This document shows positions 1 through 7,996 of a stretch of DNA of 64,000 bases, piece after piece. A program made the translations under genes and the position numbers. The notes beneath the pieces are model-generated. The model was not told the DNA's origin, did not search any database, and saw only the letters and a list, made by a program, of their open reading frames with translations. Source of the DNA: Dendrosporobacter quercicolus (GTDB lineage: Bacteria > Bacillota > Negativicutes > DSM-1736 > Dendrosporobacteraceae); assembly GCF_900104455.1 (NCBI RefSeq), contig NZ_FNHB01000001.1, positions 1,172,794 to 1,236,793 on the forward strand, read 5' to 3'. How positions within the stretch are numbered: the first letter of the stretch is position 1; every line of letters begins with the position of its first letter.

Positions 1-371
1 AGCTCAGCCAGCTTTTCCAGAATCAAGCCCGGCGGCAGGGCGCGCTGCTCTGCCCCCAACACAATTTCATCATGGCCTTTGGTGGTAAAAAACTGGGTCT
101 CCGGGTCCTGAAAAACGCTGCCGATCCGCAGGGATTTTTCCCTGATGGGCAGGCTGGTCATATTTTCACCGCCGAAGGTGTATTTCCCCGCCAGCTTTCC
201 GGGGTAAAACTCGGGGCACAGCCCGTTCAAAACACGGGTCAAGGCGGTTTTTCCGCAGCCGCTGCCACCACACAGCAGCACAAATTCCCCTTTTTGTATT
301 TCCAGGTTGATGTTTTGCAGAGTGGCCTTTTTCTGTCCCTCATACCAAAACGATATGCCTTCCAGCTTCAT
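1..371 (-). CDS. ECF/ABC transporter ATP-binding protein, partial (C-terminus beyond window)
   Basis: Only the first 123 residues are in the window; the gene runs off the left edge. It would energise uptake as the cytoplasmic ATPase of an energy-coupling-factor transporter. The start MKLEGISFWYEGQKKATLQN is followed by a Walker A motif, GGSGCGKT, near residue 35, and a Q-loop-like VFQDPETQF near residue 90, which is typical of CbiO/EcfA proteins. Its ATG overlaps the stop of the upstream EcfT gene (ATGA), so the two are translationally coupled. A strong GGAGG precedes the start. The family is clear; the substrate cannot be read from this subunit. Confidence 0.88.
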   Translation of the reverse strand, partial: MKLEGISFWYEGQKKATLQNINLEIQKGEFVLLCGGSGCGKTALTRVLNGLCPEFYPGKLAGKYTFGGENMTSLPIREKSLRIGSVFQDPETQFFTTKGHDEIVLGAEQRALPPGLILEKLAE

Positions 372-1087
372 AAATACCTCCAAAGCAGCAGTGCGCCATA
401 AAACCAGAGCAACACCGCAAACGCCGCGTAATCCCTCGCCTTAGCCCCCAAATCCCGCACACAGGTTGCGGTGCCGCCCATCCCCACGCCTCTTGTGGCG
501 AGGGCCGCGGCCAGGTCGTCGGCTATGCGCGAAAGGCGCGATAAAAAGGGCAACAGGTAGTATTGGCTGCTTCTTGCCGGATGCAGCAGGATGCTCTGCA
601 ACCGGAAGCCGTCGCCTCGGAACAAGGAGGCCCGGCGCATGGCTACAAAGGTTTCGCCAAGGGCCGGAATGAACCGAAACAGGCTGGCAATGCCAATGGC
701 GACAGACTTGGGCAATTTTATGCGCAGCAGCACCGACATGAACTCGCCGCTGCTGATGCGTGAAAGGATATACACATAGCCCAGAACCGGAATCACCCTT
801 TGCCCCAGTACTCCAACCAGGGTAAGCTCCATACCAAATAACGACGCAGGGTTTCGTATAACGATTTGCGCCCCGGAAAAAGCTAGAAGATAGAACACCA
901 GAAATTGCCCACACAGCATAACAGCACGGTGAAAATGCCTTTCCAACAGCAGCGCCGTGGCGGAAAGTCCAAGCAAGCACAGAATTTCGCCCGTCTGGTA
1001 AAACAAGGGGAACGCCAAAACGTTAAGGCCAAACCCCAGCAGGATAATCCTTGCATCCAGCGTGGTTGACCGGCTTTTATTGGGCAT
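368..1087 (-). CDS. ECF transporter transmembrane component (EcfT/CbiQ family)
   Basis: A 239-aa integral membrane protein with several hydrophobic segments in the N-terminal half, followed by the cytoplasmic region characteristic of EcfT (MRRASLFRGDGFRLQ around residue 150 and a downstream LATRG element). In ECF transporters the T-component couples the ATPase pair to the substrate-binding S-component. It overlaps the end of the S-component gene by 11 bases and the start of the ATPase by 4, so the three form a tight S-T-A operon on the minus strand. The family call rests on hydropathy, the Ala-Arg-Gly-type coupling motifs and context. Confidence 0.82.
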   Translation of the reverse strand: MPNKSRSTTLDARIILLGFGLNVLAFPLFYQTGEILCLLGLSATALLLERHFHRAVMLCGQFLVFYLLAFSGAQIVIRNPASLFGMELTLVGVLGQRVIPVLGYVYILSRISSGEFMSVLLRIKLPKSVAIGIASLFRFIPALGETFVAMRRASLFRGDGFRLQSILLHPARSSQYYLLPFLSRLSRIADDLAAALATRGVGMGGTATCVRDLGAKARDYAAFAVLLWFYGALLLWRYL

Positions 1088-1694
1088 TGTCCGCTGCGAC
1101 TCCCGCCGGGATAAAGTATTTTTTCATTGCCTTTTTACCAAGCCAAAAGCCTGCTAAACCGCCGATAATGGTAACAGCCACGCCCGCCAGGTTCAGCGGA
1201 ACGGACAACATGGTGGCGGCTGCATTATCGATGGCGATTTTTGCGGTTGTTTCATCCATGCCCGTCTTCAAGTAGGTGTTTAAAACAGCATCGCGGAACA
1301 GGCCAAACATGAAGATGTTTTTCAGCCCCACTGCCGACCACAGCAGGATATAAGGGATTACCTGGCGGCGTTGGGATTGATAGCCGCCCTTCAGCAGGAC
1401 AAGCTCACAAATCAGCCCCGCCGCCAGCATAAATACAAATAAATGAAGGTTTCCCACTACCAAATAGAACAGGGCAAATAAAGCGTTTGTAGTGAACAGT
1501 GTTCCAGATGCCCTTGATTTAGCGATCATCAGCACATAAGCGGGCCCGCAAATAAGCGCGGTAACGCCTGCGTGTAATACAATACTCAGCTGCTGGTGGG
1601 CAAACACCGGCATAATACCGATCAGATAAATGACAAACATGGCAAGGCTCAATAAAATTGTGCTAAAAAATTGTTTCAGATTCATTTTTGTCAT
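1077..1694 (-). CDS. Putative ECF transporter S-component, MptD/Trep_Strep family
   Basis: A 205-aa protein with about six hydrophobic segments. It resembles the family annotated as MptD-type putative ECF substrate-specific components (Trep_Strep), which are usually encoded beside EcfT and EcfA as here. It would bind the substrate in the cytoplasmic membrane. The start follows a GGAG-containing leader, and a second Met lies three residues downstream (MTKM). The gene is downstream of, and on the same strand as, a TonB-dependent receptor, so the substrate is probably the ligand that the receptor carries across the outer membrane; that link is inferred. No periplasmic binding protein gene is seen nearby. 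Confidence 0.75.
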   Translation of the reverse strand: MTKMNLKQFFSTILLSLAMFVIYLIGIMPVFAHQQLSIVLHAGVTALICGPAYVLMIAKSRASGTLFTTNALFALFYLVVGNLHLFVFMLAAGLICELVLLKGGYQSQRRQVIPYILLWSAVGLKNIFMFGLFRDAVLNTYLKTGMDETTAKIAIDNAAATMLSVPLNLAGVAVTIIGGLAGFWLGKKAMKKYFIPAGVAADNAQ

Positions 1695-1726
1695 AGGAAA
1701 CTCCTTTTGTTTTCAATGCGAGCTAG

Positions 1727-1885
1727 GGCCTGTCTTCAAACTGTCAAAACGGCCACTGACGGCGCTTTTTGCGCCATACTTCGTTAAAACTTCTTGAAAT
1801 AAGAACCATTATTCCGGCGAAGTTTTGCCTTGTCTGGCACAAAAATCACTCGCCATTGACCATTCCGCTAGTTTGAAGACACACC
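1727..1885. mobile_element. MITE-like element with 16-bp terminal inverted repeats and CTAG target duplication
   Basis: A 159-bp non-coding element. Its ends are GGCCTGTCTTCAAACT at the left and, read from the other strand, GGTGTGTCTTCAAACT at the right, so 14 of 16 bases match. It is flanked on both sides by CTAG (1723-1726 and 1886-1889), the duplication expected from some IS5-group transposases. It carries no ORF of note. It sits in the gap between the TonB receptor and the S-component gene; without it that gap would be about 50 bp. Confidence 0.7.
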
Positions 1886-1908
1886 CTAGCGAGTTGAATC
1901 TCTGTCGT

Positions 1909-4179
1909 TTAAAGCTGCATGGTCGCCGACAGCTTAACGGTGCGGGGGCCGCCTAAGGTGGCAAAGCTCTCGAAGCCGTACATAAGACCTTCCCAGTAAT
2001 GTTTGTCAAACAGGTTTTCCACGCTGAGCCGGTAGGTGACCGGGGTCTTGTTAATCACGGTTTTGTACCGCGCGCCGATGTCATAGCGCACCCAGCTCGG
2101 CAGTTTGAGGGTATTCGCATTATCAATATATTGGGAACCGGTGTATACCGCCCGCAGCGACAGCGTTAAATCCTGATTCCACGGCGTGTCCCACTCCACG
2201 CCGGCATTCATCGTCCATCTGGGTACGCCGAACGGCGTGTTGCCGTTATTGGCGACGGTATTGGAGCGGACCAGTTCGCCAGCGGTATAGGCAATACCGC
2301 CCAACAGGCGGAGATGCTTCGCTACGTTGCCGAAGGTATTCCATTCAATACCGCGGTTTTTCTGTTGTCCGTCATAGGAATAGATAGACTTGGCAGACCC
2401 GGCGCTTGGAGTAGTCATATAGCTTGGCATTTCGACTTGGAAAAACGCCAGCGTATTGGCGAAATCGCCCTTGTCCCACTTCACGCCGAATTCATGCTGC
2501 TTGGTTTTATACGGCGCCAGCACTTCCCCCTCATTAGCATAAAGATTGGAAACTTGAACGCCCTCGGAAAGCGCCTCAATATAATTGGCATAGAGGGACA
2601 CCGATTCTCCCCACGGTTTGACTACCAGGCCGACCATCGGCGTGTTGGCGTGAGCGTCGTAGACAGTTGTCGTTGCCGGTGCTCCCGTGGCGGTGGTATT
2701 GGCGTACGTATAGCTTGTGGTTTTTACATTTTGCCGCCGTACTCCCAGCGTTAACTGAACCTTGTCCTCGTCGAAGGAAAGCGTATCGGCCAGAAGATAG
2801 CTGGAAAGATCGGTGACTTTGGTCTTATTTCCCTTGCCCGGCTGCGCTATGCTGTTATAATAGGCGGCCAAAGAGACCGGATTATAAATGTCCGTTAGAT
2901 AGTGACCGGTGCCCATGTTATAAGCCGCGGAATAGTCCTTGTCCAGGAAGTTTGCCCCCAAAACGACCTGATGCTTTACCGCACCGGTCTGGTAAACGCC
3001 GCGCAGTCCAAACTCGGAGGCAGTGGTGTCGGTCCAGAAGTATTGCTTAAAAACAGTCCGGGCAATAGCCGTGCCATCGGGCTGAACGCTCAGAATATGA
3101 TTGCCGTTGACGTAGCCGGTTGCGTTGTCAGATAGTTTGCCGATGCCGGCATAGGCGATTACATTGTCCCGCAGGTCATATTCGCCTTTAAACAGGACCG
3201 CGTTATTCCGTATGGCGCCCGACGTCCCTTTGTACAGATTGGTCGAGCCGTCCGGCGCTTTCACATAGCCGTTGGTGGATAAGTAATACATGGAGATGAG
3301 GCCGTTGTCGAAATAGTCCTGCGAGCCGTAGGCATCCAGGGACAGCCGCCATTTGTCCTTGCGGTAATCCACTCCCAGGGCACCCACCAGACGTTCCCGG
3401 GACTGTCCGTCGGTTGCGGTGTCGCCGTCCGCGTACACCCCGTTGAAGCGGATGCCCCATTCCTTATTTTCGCCGAAGCGTCGACCAAGGTCGATATGGC
3501 CGCCCCAGTGGGACGAGGAGGTATAGCCGGTGGTGAAGTTGGTGATGTCCTCCTCCCCGGCGCGCTTGGGCACCAGGTTCACGGCGCCGCCCACCGAAGT
3601 GCTCACGCCGCCGTAGAGAAAGGAACTGGGCCCTTTGAGCACTTCCGCCCGTTCGAGAAATTCAACCGGAACACGATATTGGGGCGCCAAACCCTGCATG
3701 CCGTTAAAATAGAGATGTTCACGACTGACATCCAGACCACGGATTTTGTAGTATTCACCGGTCTGACCGGCAGGGGCGGTGAAGCGGACGGACGGGTCGT
3801 TGATGAGCACGTCGTACAGCGTGTCAGCCTGCTGGTCTGCCATCGTTTGGGCGGTATAACTGGTGACGTTGAAGGGCGTGTCCATGAAATCCTTGTTGCC
3901 CAGTACGCCGAGCTTGGCGCCGCGGGCCGCTTGGCCGCCGGCATAGGGCGGGGGCAGCATTTCCCGGCTGGCGGTCACTTCAATCTTTTCCAGGGGGAAT
4001 TCACGCTGGCCGGCAGTTGTTGGCGCGGCAAAGGCCGCTTGGGTATCGGCCTGATCAGCAGTTGCGACCGTTTCCGCCGTATCCTCGGCATAGGTTATTG
4101 CCGGCGTGTGCCAGAACAGGCTGCTGCCGATCAGGGCGTAAAGCAGACGTTTTCTGGCAGGGGACAATTTTTTCTTCAT
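1909..4179 (-). CDS. TonB-dependent siderophore-type outer-membrane receptor
   Basis: A 756-aa outer-membrane receptor for active import of a large ligand, probably a ferric siderophore or another metal chelate. It has an N-terminal signal peptide (about residues 1-31, cleavage near TYAED) and a TonB-box-like stretch around IEVTAS near residue 67. A plug domain follows (about 95-215), with the PSVRF, IRGLD, VLKGPSSFLYG and GGAVNLVPK motifs of the FhuA/FoxA class. The remainder is a long beta-barrel ending in VKLSATMQL. Length fits the class. The start is preceded by AAAGGAG. The receptor confirms an outer membrane. It is divergent from an AraC regulator, and a Fur-like box lies about 120 bp upstream. 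Confidence 0.93.
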   Translation of the reverse strand: MKKKLSPARKRLLYALIGSSLFWHTPAITYAEDTAETVATADQADTQAAFAAPTTAGQREFPLEKIEVTASREMLPPPYAGGQAARGAKLGVLGNKDFMDTPFNVTSYTAQTMADQQADTLYDVLINDPSVRFTAPAGQTGEYYKIRGLDVSREHLYFNGMQGLAPQYRVPVEFLERAEVLKGPSSFLYGGVSTSVGGAVNLVPKRAGEEDITNFTTGYTSSSHWGGHIDLGRRFGENKEWGIRFNGVYADGDTATDGQSRERLVGALGVDYRKDKWRLSLDAYGSQDYFDNGLISMYYLSTNGYVKAPDGSTNLYKGTSGAIRNNAVLFKGEYDLRDNVIAYAGIGKLSDNATGYVNGNHILSVQPDGTAIARTVFKQYFWTDTTASEFGLRGVYQTGAVKHQVVLGANFLDKDYSAAYNMGTGHYLTDIYNPVSLAAYYNSIAQPGKGNKTKVTDLSSYLLADTLSFDEDKVQLTLGVRRQNVKTTSYTYANTTATGAPATTTVYDAHANTPMVGLVVKPWGESVSLYANYIEALSEGVQVSNLYANEGEVLAPYKTKQHEFGVKWDKGDFANTLAFFQVEMPSYMTTPSAGSAKSIYSYDGQQKNRGIEWNTFGNVAKHLRLLGGIAYTAGELVRSNTVANNGNTPFGVPRWTMNAGVEWDTPWNQDLTLSLRAVYTGSQYIDNANTLKLPSWVRYDIGARYKTVINKTPVTYRLSVENLFDKHYWEGLMYGFESFATLGGPRTVKLSATMQL

Positions 4180-4301
4180 GCTGTCGACTCCTTTACTGGT
4201 GAATTACATTGTCAAAGCTACTTTCAGCCAAGACCGTCAGGTCATTGCGCTGATAACCCTACGCAAAAGGAATTGGAATGCTTTTATAAATAATATTTTT
4301 T

Positions 4302-4324
4302 TGATTATGATAATTAATATCAAT
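4302..4324. promoter_or_regulatory. Fur-like operator, receptor side
   Basis: The 23-nt site contains TGATAATTAATATCA (4308-4322). This differs at one position from the 7-1-7 Fur consensus TGATAAT-N-ATTATCA. It lies upstream of the TonB receptor on the minus strand and is a perfect inverted copy of 4494-4516. The Fur assignment is by motif resemblance only. Confidence 0.6.
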
Positions 4325-4493
4325 AGTAAAATAAAAAACCAGTATTCTATCAATGAGCAAATTTGATAACAGATTTTTACAATTCAGATTAACCTGATCC
4401 CTATGCAATGTAAGTGGTTAACATCTGATGTCCCCATACTTTTCGATGGTCCAGATGTGATTGGAACTGAGTTTGCTCAATTTTTTAAACTTT

Positions 4494-4516
4494 ATTGATA
4501 TTAATTATCATAATCA
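4494..4516. promoter_or_regulatory. Fur-like operator, regulator side
   Basis: This is the exact reverse complement of 4302-4324, with core TGATATTAATTATCA (4496-4510). It sits about 170 bp upstream of the AraC-type regulator. The rest of the 505-bp divergent spacer (4180-4684) is AT-rich and shows no gene. Confidence 0.6.
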
Positions 4517-4684
4517 ATGATAACTGTATTATAACAATAGGGGTTACTCTGCACAAGGAGTTTATTTGTGCTTTTTAGTTATGTCTTGACGCGACTAACT
4601 TTAGAATAGTATTATATATACAGGATTTATTACAAACATAGAGTCAAAACCATTCGTGCCAATAAGTGATAATATGGGGGATGT

Positions 4685-5641
4685 ATGATTCAGATTAACA
4701 CGATTGAAGACTATTTGCAGTTGTTTGAGGGGCCGGGCTGGGAAAAAACTCGCAGTGGCAATGGCTACAGCTGCCGGGCAGGTCCTGACATTGGAAAAGG
4801 CGGCGTTAAGATCTACGGGGATACCAAAAGATTCTATTACATCAAAACTGACTTTTGCTATGCTGCGGATCATGTGTGCCTTTTTTCGGTGGAGGAACCC
4901 TACATAGAAATCAGCAATAATTGGGAGGATGCCGTTACTTTGGACGGCACAGGCGTTAAAAACCTGATAGCTGGACGCGGGCTGAATTGCCATATCAATT
5001 TGGGGAATTTGAAAGTTTCCCATTTTTTTCCTGCCGGCACAAGATTCTGGAAGGAAGCGCTTGTGGTGAGAGAACAGTTTCTGCAGGAACAAATGCCCAC
5101 GTTCATTGAAGAAAAGCTGTTTGATATGGCAGGGGCCATTCGCTCAGGTGGAATTGCCGACCCGAGAATTGCCGTGCTGTTCAAACAGCTTGGTGCATTT
5201 CCATTAAATGCCGGTTATGGGCAAGCCTATTTGGCGGGAAAGGTTTATGAGGCTATGGCCTTGCTGCAAGACAAAGCCAATCAAGTACAATGGGCCAAAT
5301 CGACACTTTCCCCCGCCGAAGTCGACCGCCTAAAAAAAGCCATTTCCTTCATAAAGAAACATTATAACAAACCGCTGGTTATAGCAGACCTTACCCAACA
5401 GTTCGAACTGAACCGGAATAAACTGCAGATGGGTTTCCACGTGTTAACCGGATACACCGTGCATGAATGCCTTTTGAATATTCGCGTACAAGAGGCCATG
5501 ACGCTTCTGGCTACCTCGGATGGAACAATCCCCGAGATTGCAAACAGTGTAGGCTTCAACAGCGCAAAGAGCCTATATGATGCTTTTTTCAAATTTTTAG
5601 GTATCCCGCCGAACTATTTGCGCAAAGCAATGCGCAAATAG
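4685..5641 (+). CDS. AraC-family transcriptional regulator
   Basis: A 318-aa regulator. The N-terminal about 210 residues are an unrecognised sensor region. The C-terminal about 100 residues hold the two helix-turn-helix motifs of AraC proteins (IADLTQQFELNRNKLQMGFH, then IPEIANSVGFNSAKSLYDAF and the PPNYLRK end). The arrangement resembles PchR-type regulators, which sense siderophores and activate their own receptor gene. Here it is divergent from a TonB receptor across a spacer with two Fur-like boxes, so it is probably the activator of that receptor (inferred). The ATG follows GGGGG at a normal distance. Confidence 0.87.
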   Translation: MIQINTIEDYLQLFEGPGWEKTRSGNGYSCRAGPDIGKGGVKIYGDTKRFYYIKTDFCYAADHVCLFSVEEPYIEISNNWEDAVTLDGTGVKNLIAGRGLNCHINLGNLKVSHFFPAGTRFWKEALVVREQFLQEQMPTFIEEKLFDMAGAIRSGGIADPRIAVLFKQLGAFPLNAGYGQAYLAGKVYEAMALLQDKANQVQWAKSTLSPAEVDRLKKAISFIKKHYNKPLVIADLTQQFELNRNKLQMGFHVLTGYTVHECLLNIRVQEAMTLLATSDGTIPEIANSVGFNSAKSLYDAFFKFLGIPPNYLRKAMRK

Positions 5642-6009
5642 ATATGTATCCCATAAAAAACCTCCAGATGGATTCAACACCTGCAGTTGTTTTTTTGCCT
5701 TGCGCTGTAAATCCTTGTTTTATAAGGCCACTGAAGAAGTCCATTTGCTATTTAGCAGAGGGGCTTTTTTATATTTCTGGTATAATTATGTATAGAAGCA
5801 AGGGGTTGGATGGAAGGAAATGCTGAGAAATAATGGTCAAATGAAGCTGTCATTATAACCATATCGGAGGATTGAATTTTCTGCCGGTAGATACACTCTG
5901 CCTTTAGCGTGTATCTGCAAGCATAGCCTATCGTACTCACCCTATCGTGCCATATTCTGCGGTTCTCTCGCTCTGTCCCGCGTTGTACCGTCTCCTGAAT
6001 AGCCTTGGC

Positions 6010-6258
6010 CTTTTCGATCACACTTTTCCCCTTAAATTCAGGCAAATCCAGCACTGCCAGTTTTAGGATATCAATTTCCTCCCGCAGGTCACGGTTTTCC
6101 GGCTCTAGTTTTCTCAGCCGCTCATCATCTGAACTGAGCTTGCCGCTACGGGAAAAGGGGCATCAGGTTTTTCTCGATACTTTTTTAACCACCCATGAAG
6201 CGTATTCTCATTAATCCCTAATTCGGCTGCTATTTTCGATACCGGCCCGCCGGGCAGA
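6010..6258 (-). pseudogene. IS3-family OrfA transposase remnant
   Basis: Reading the minus strand gives an OrfA-like helix-turn-helix segment (GGPVSKIAAELGINENTLHG, then WLKKYREKPDAPFP). In another frame it continues as GKLSSDDERLRKLEPENRDL and REEIDILK, the usual OrfA leucine-zipper region. A frameshift near 6147 separates the two parts, and the N-terminus is missing. The open frame continuing down to 5752 has no recognisable OrfB domain. The element is dead and abuts the stop codon of the next gene. The rest of 5642-6010 shows nothing I can identify. Confidence 0.72.
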
Positions 6259-6816
6259 TTACATTTTGCAACTTTTTCTTTCTATGTCAATCAATATTCT
6301 AACTATCCATCTTGCTAATAAACCCATAACGATGTAAATAGGGAATGAATACCAGTACAACCATTTAATCAGTACGTAAAATCCCAAGTGGACAACAATA
6401 GGTTCGGCCACGAATGAAAATACTGTTGATAGGACAACTAACGCCCAAAAGAAATTCTTCCAGGCCGGAAAGTATTGGTATACCAGCATAAAGATAATGG
6501 GCAGCATCGTATAATCAATCGAAGTAAGCCTTGGCAGTATTGGGATAACTCCTACCGGATAACGCCACAAGGAGAGCACGAAACCAATTTCGTCTAATGT
6601 AATTGTAAATACCATAATGATTACCCCGAACAAGACAAGTTCAACGATCCTCTTCTTATCGACTAATTTATACCAAATAAACCAGTGAGCAATCAGTAAT
6701 ATAAAAAGAACCCACCATCGCCAAGTACCAATATGCTGACCCAGGAAATTGTCAATTTGGGCTTGAGTTAATTGACGCATCATTTCTGCAATTTGTTCGT
6801 CAGACGGATAATTCAC
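6259..6816 (-). CDS. CBO0543-family membrane protein
   Basis: A 185-aa membrane protein with about five or six hydrophobic segments and the conserved W/Y-rich character of the CBO0543 family, found mainly in spore-forming Firmicutes; its function is unknown. Translation starts at GTG behind GGAGAGGATAAG. Its C-terminal half (6264-6520) has a diverged, frameshifted copy at 26163-26419. The gene lies between a dead IS3 fragment and an XRE regulator that reads the other way. Confidence 0.72.
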   Translation of the reverse strand: MNYPSDEQIAEMMRQLTQAQIDNFLGQHIGTWRWWVLFILLIAHWFIWYKLVDKKRIVELVLFGVIIMVFTITLDEIGFVLSLWRYPVGVIPILPRLTSIDYTMLPIIFMLVYQYFPAWKNFFWALVVLSTVFSFVAEPIVVHLGFYVLIKWLYWYSFPIYIVMGLLARWIVRILIDIERKSCKM

Positions 6817-6832
6817 CTTATCCTCTCCCCTG

Positions 6833-6967
6833 CTATTTTTTCAGTTTCTTTCTGAGCGAGATAAAATCATCCAGTGTCGTATCAATTTTCCTGCAAATTT
6901 CCATTGTATCCTTGCCTTCTTCACGCAATTTCACCAATTCCCGGATTAAACTTTGGACATTACTGCA
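6833..6967 (-). pseudogene. Fragment of an unrecognised helical protein
   Basis: A frame without a start codon encodes about 43 residues ending LIRELVKLREEGKDTMEICR then KIDTTLDDFISLRKKLKK and a stop. It looks like the tail of a lost gene, possibly a DNA-binding helical domain. The remainder of the 6817-7177 spacer is very AT-rich and probably holds the promoter of the following XRE gene. Confidence 0.3.
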
Positions 6968-7177
6968 ATACTAATTTAATTCTTTCGTACTCCAATATCT
7001 TCATAAGTCATCAGTAAAACCCATTATCCCCTTACGGCTACTTAATTTCATTCTTTTCTATTTTTTAATATTTATAATATTAACCTATGAATTATATTTA
7101 AGTTATCAGTTAATATTAATCAATAACTATATGTAAAGATTTGCCTATTGTTGTATAGTAAACTAGGTGATGTTTAC

Positions 7178-7525
7178 ATGAATATCGATTATATTGCTAT
7201 TGGGCAAAGAATTAAAAGAATTCGCAAAAAACGCTTCACGCAAGAAAAACTTGCGGAAAAGTTGGATGTTACCCCGGTCTATATTAGTCAGGTTGAAAAT
7301 GGTAAAACTAAAATTAATCTGGAAATGCTGGTGCGTATAGCAGGCTTACTGGATACAGACCCTGGCTATTTCATTAATGGCGCGTCTTATCAAACGCAAG
7401 ATTATCTTAAATCTGATCTGGCAAACCTTTTGCGTGACTGTCCACCTGAAAGGCTTCAACTAATTTATAATGTAGTTAAACTCATTGCTAATCATGGGGA
7501 ACTCCCAGCAGTGACTAAGAGGTAA
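7178..7525 (+). CDS. XRE-family helix-turn-helix regulator
   Basis: A 115-aa cytoplasmic repressor-like protein. The XRE/Cro helix-turn-helix spans about residues 8-62 (GQRIKRIRKKRFTQEKLAEK, VTPVYISQVENGKTKI), followed by a short helical tail. I chose the ATG at 7178, which AGGTGAT precedes at normal spacing, over an ATG 30 bases upstream. The gene ends within a strong terminator and stands alone. Its target is unknown. Confidence 0.85.
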   Translation: MNIDYIAIGQRIKRIRKKRFTQEKLAEKLDVTPVYISQVENGKTKINLEMLVRIAGLLDTDPGYFINGASYQTQDYLKSDLANLLRDCPPERLQLIYNVVKLIANHGELPAVTKR

Positions 7526-7549
7526 CAACCATTGTTACCTCTTTTGTTT
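7517..7549 (+). terminator. Rho-independent terminator overlapping the XRE stop codon
   Basis: A perfect 12-bp stem, AAGAGGTAACAA / TTGTTACCTCTT, with a 3-nt loop and a T-rich tail. The left arm contains the stop codon of the XRE gene. Confidence 0.85.
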
Positions 7550-7625
7550 TTAGTATTTATTTACCTGGAAACAGTCTTAATATTATGTCGGTAGATACAT
7601 TAAGACTGCATGGGATTTTTGGTTC

Positions 7626-7961
7626 TCATAAAAGCACCTCCATATACCGGGCAATCTTGGCTTTTACTCTTAAATTCTCGGCATAGCGATAGAGCTTGTC
7701 GATGTTTTTATCCTTGGATTTTATATAGCTTATCATGGCCGCATTTACCACTTGCACATCAACGGCATTTTTTCCTCTCACAATATCGCATAAAGTACGC
7801 CTGATTTTTGTTGTTTTTAGGGCTTCCTTACTGCGACGGCCCCTTTTAAATAGTAAAATATAAAGACGGGATGCAGCAACTTTATAATCCTGCCCAAAAA
7901 CAAAACCGTGAGAGAACGTCAAGGACGGCGAAGTCGCTTGTTTATCTTGACGCGCTCTCAC
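7626..7961 (-). pseudogene. AbiEi-type antitoxin, C-terminal remnant
   Basis: The last about 60 residues (RTLCDIVRGKNAVDVQVVNA, then YIKSKDKNIDKLYRYAENLR and ending YMEVLL) match the C-terminal region of AbiEi-family type IV antitoxins. The winged-helix N-terminus is missing; the first about 50 residues of the open frame look unrelated and begin inside a palindromic repeat. The AbiEii nucleotidyltransferase toxin that normally follows is absent, so this is probably the relic of a lost toxin-antitoxin pair. Confidence 0.6.
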
Positions 7962-7966
7962 GGTTT
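7903..7966. repeat. Imperfect palindrome, 21-bp arms
   Basis: Arms at 7903-7923 and 7946-7966 begin AAACCGTGAGAG and match at 19 of 21 positions, around a 22-nt spacer. It forms a long hairpin at the broken 5' end of the antitoxin remnant and may be a REP-like unit or the end of a mobile element. Confidence 0.6.
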
Positions 7967-7996
7967 GCTATAAACTCATCAATGAACTGAAATTTG

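Noticed and set aside
3496-4293. A 265-codon open frame opposite the TonB receptor N-terminus.
   Set aside because: The receptor plug and signal peptide are unmistakable on the minus strand; the opposite frame has no ribosome site or recognisable domain.
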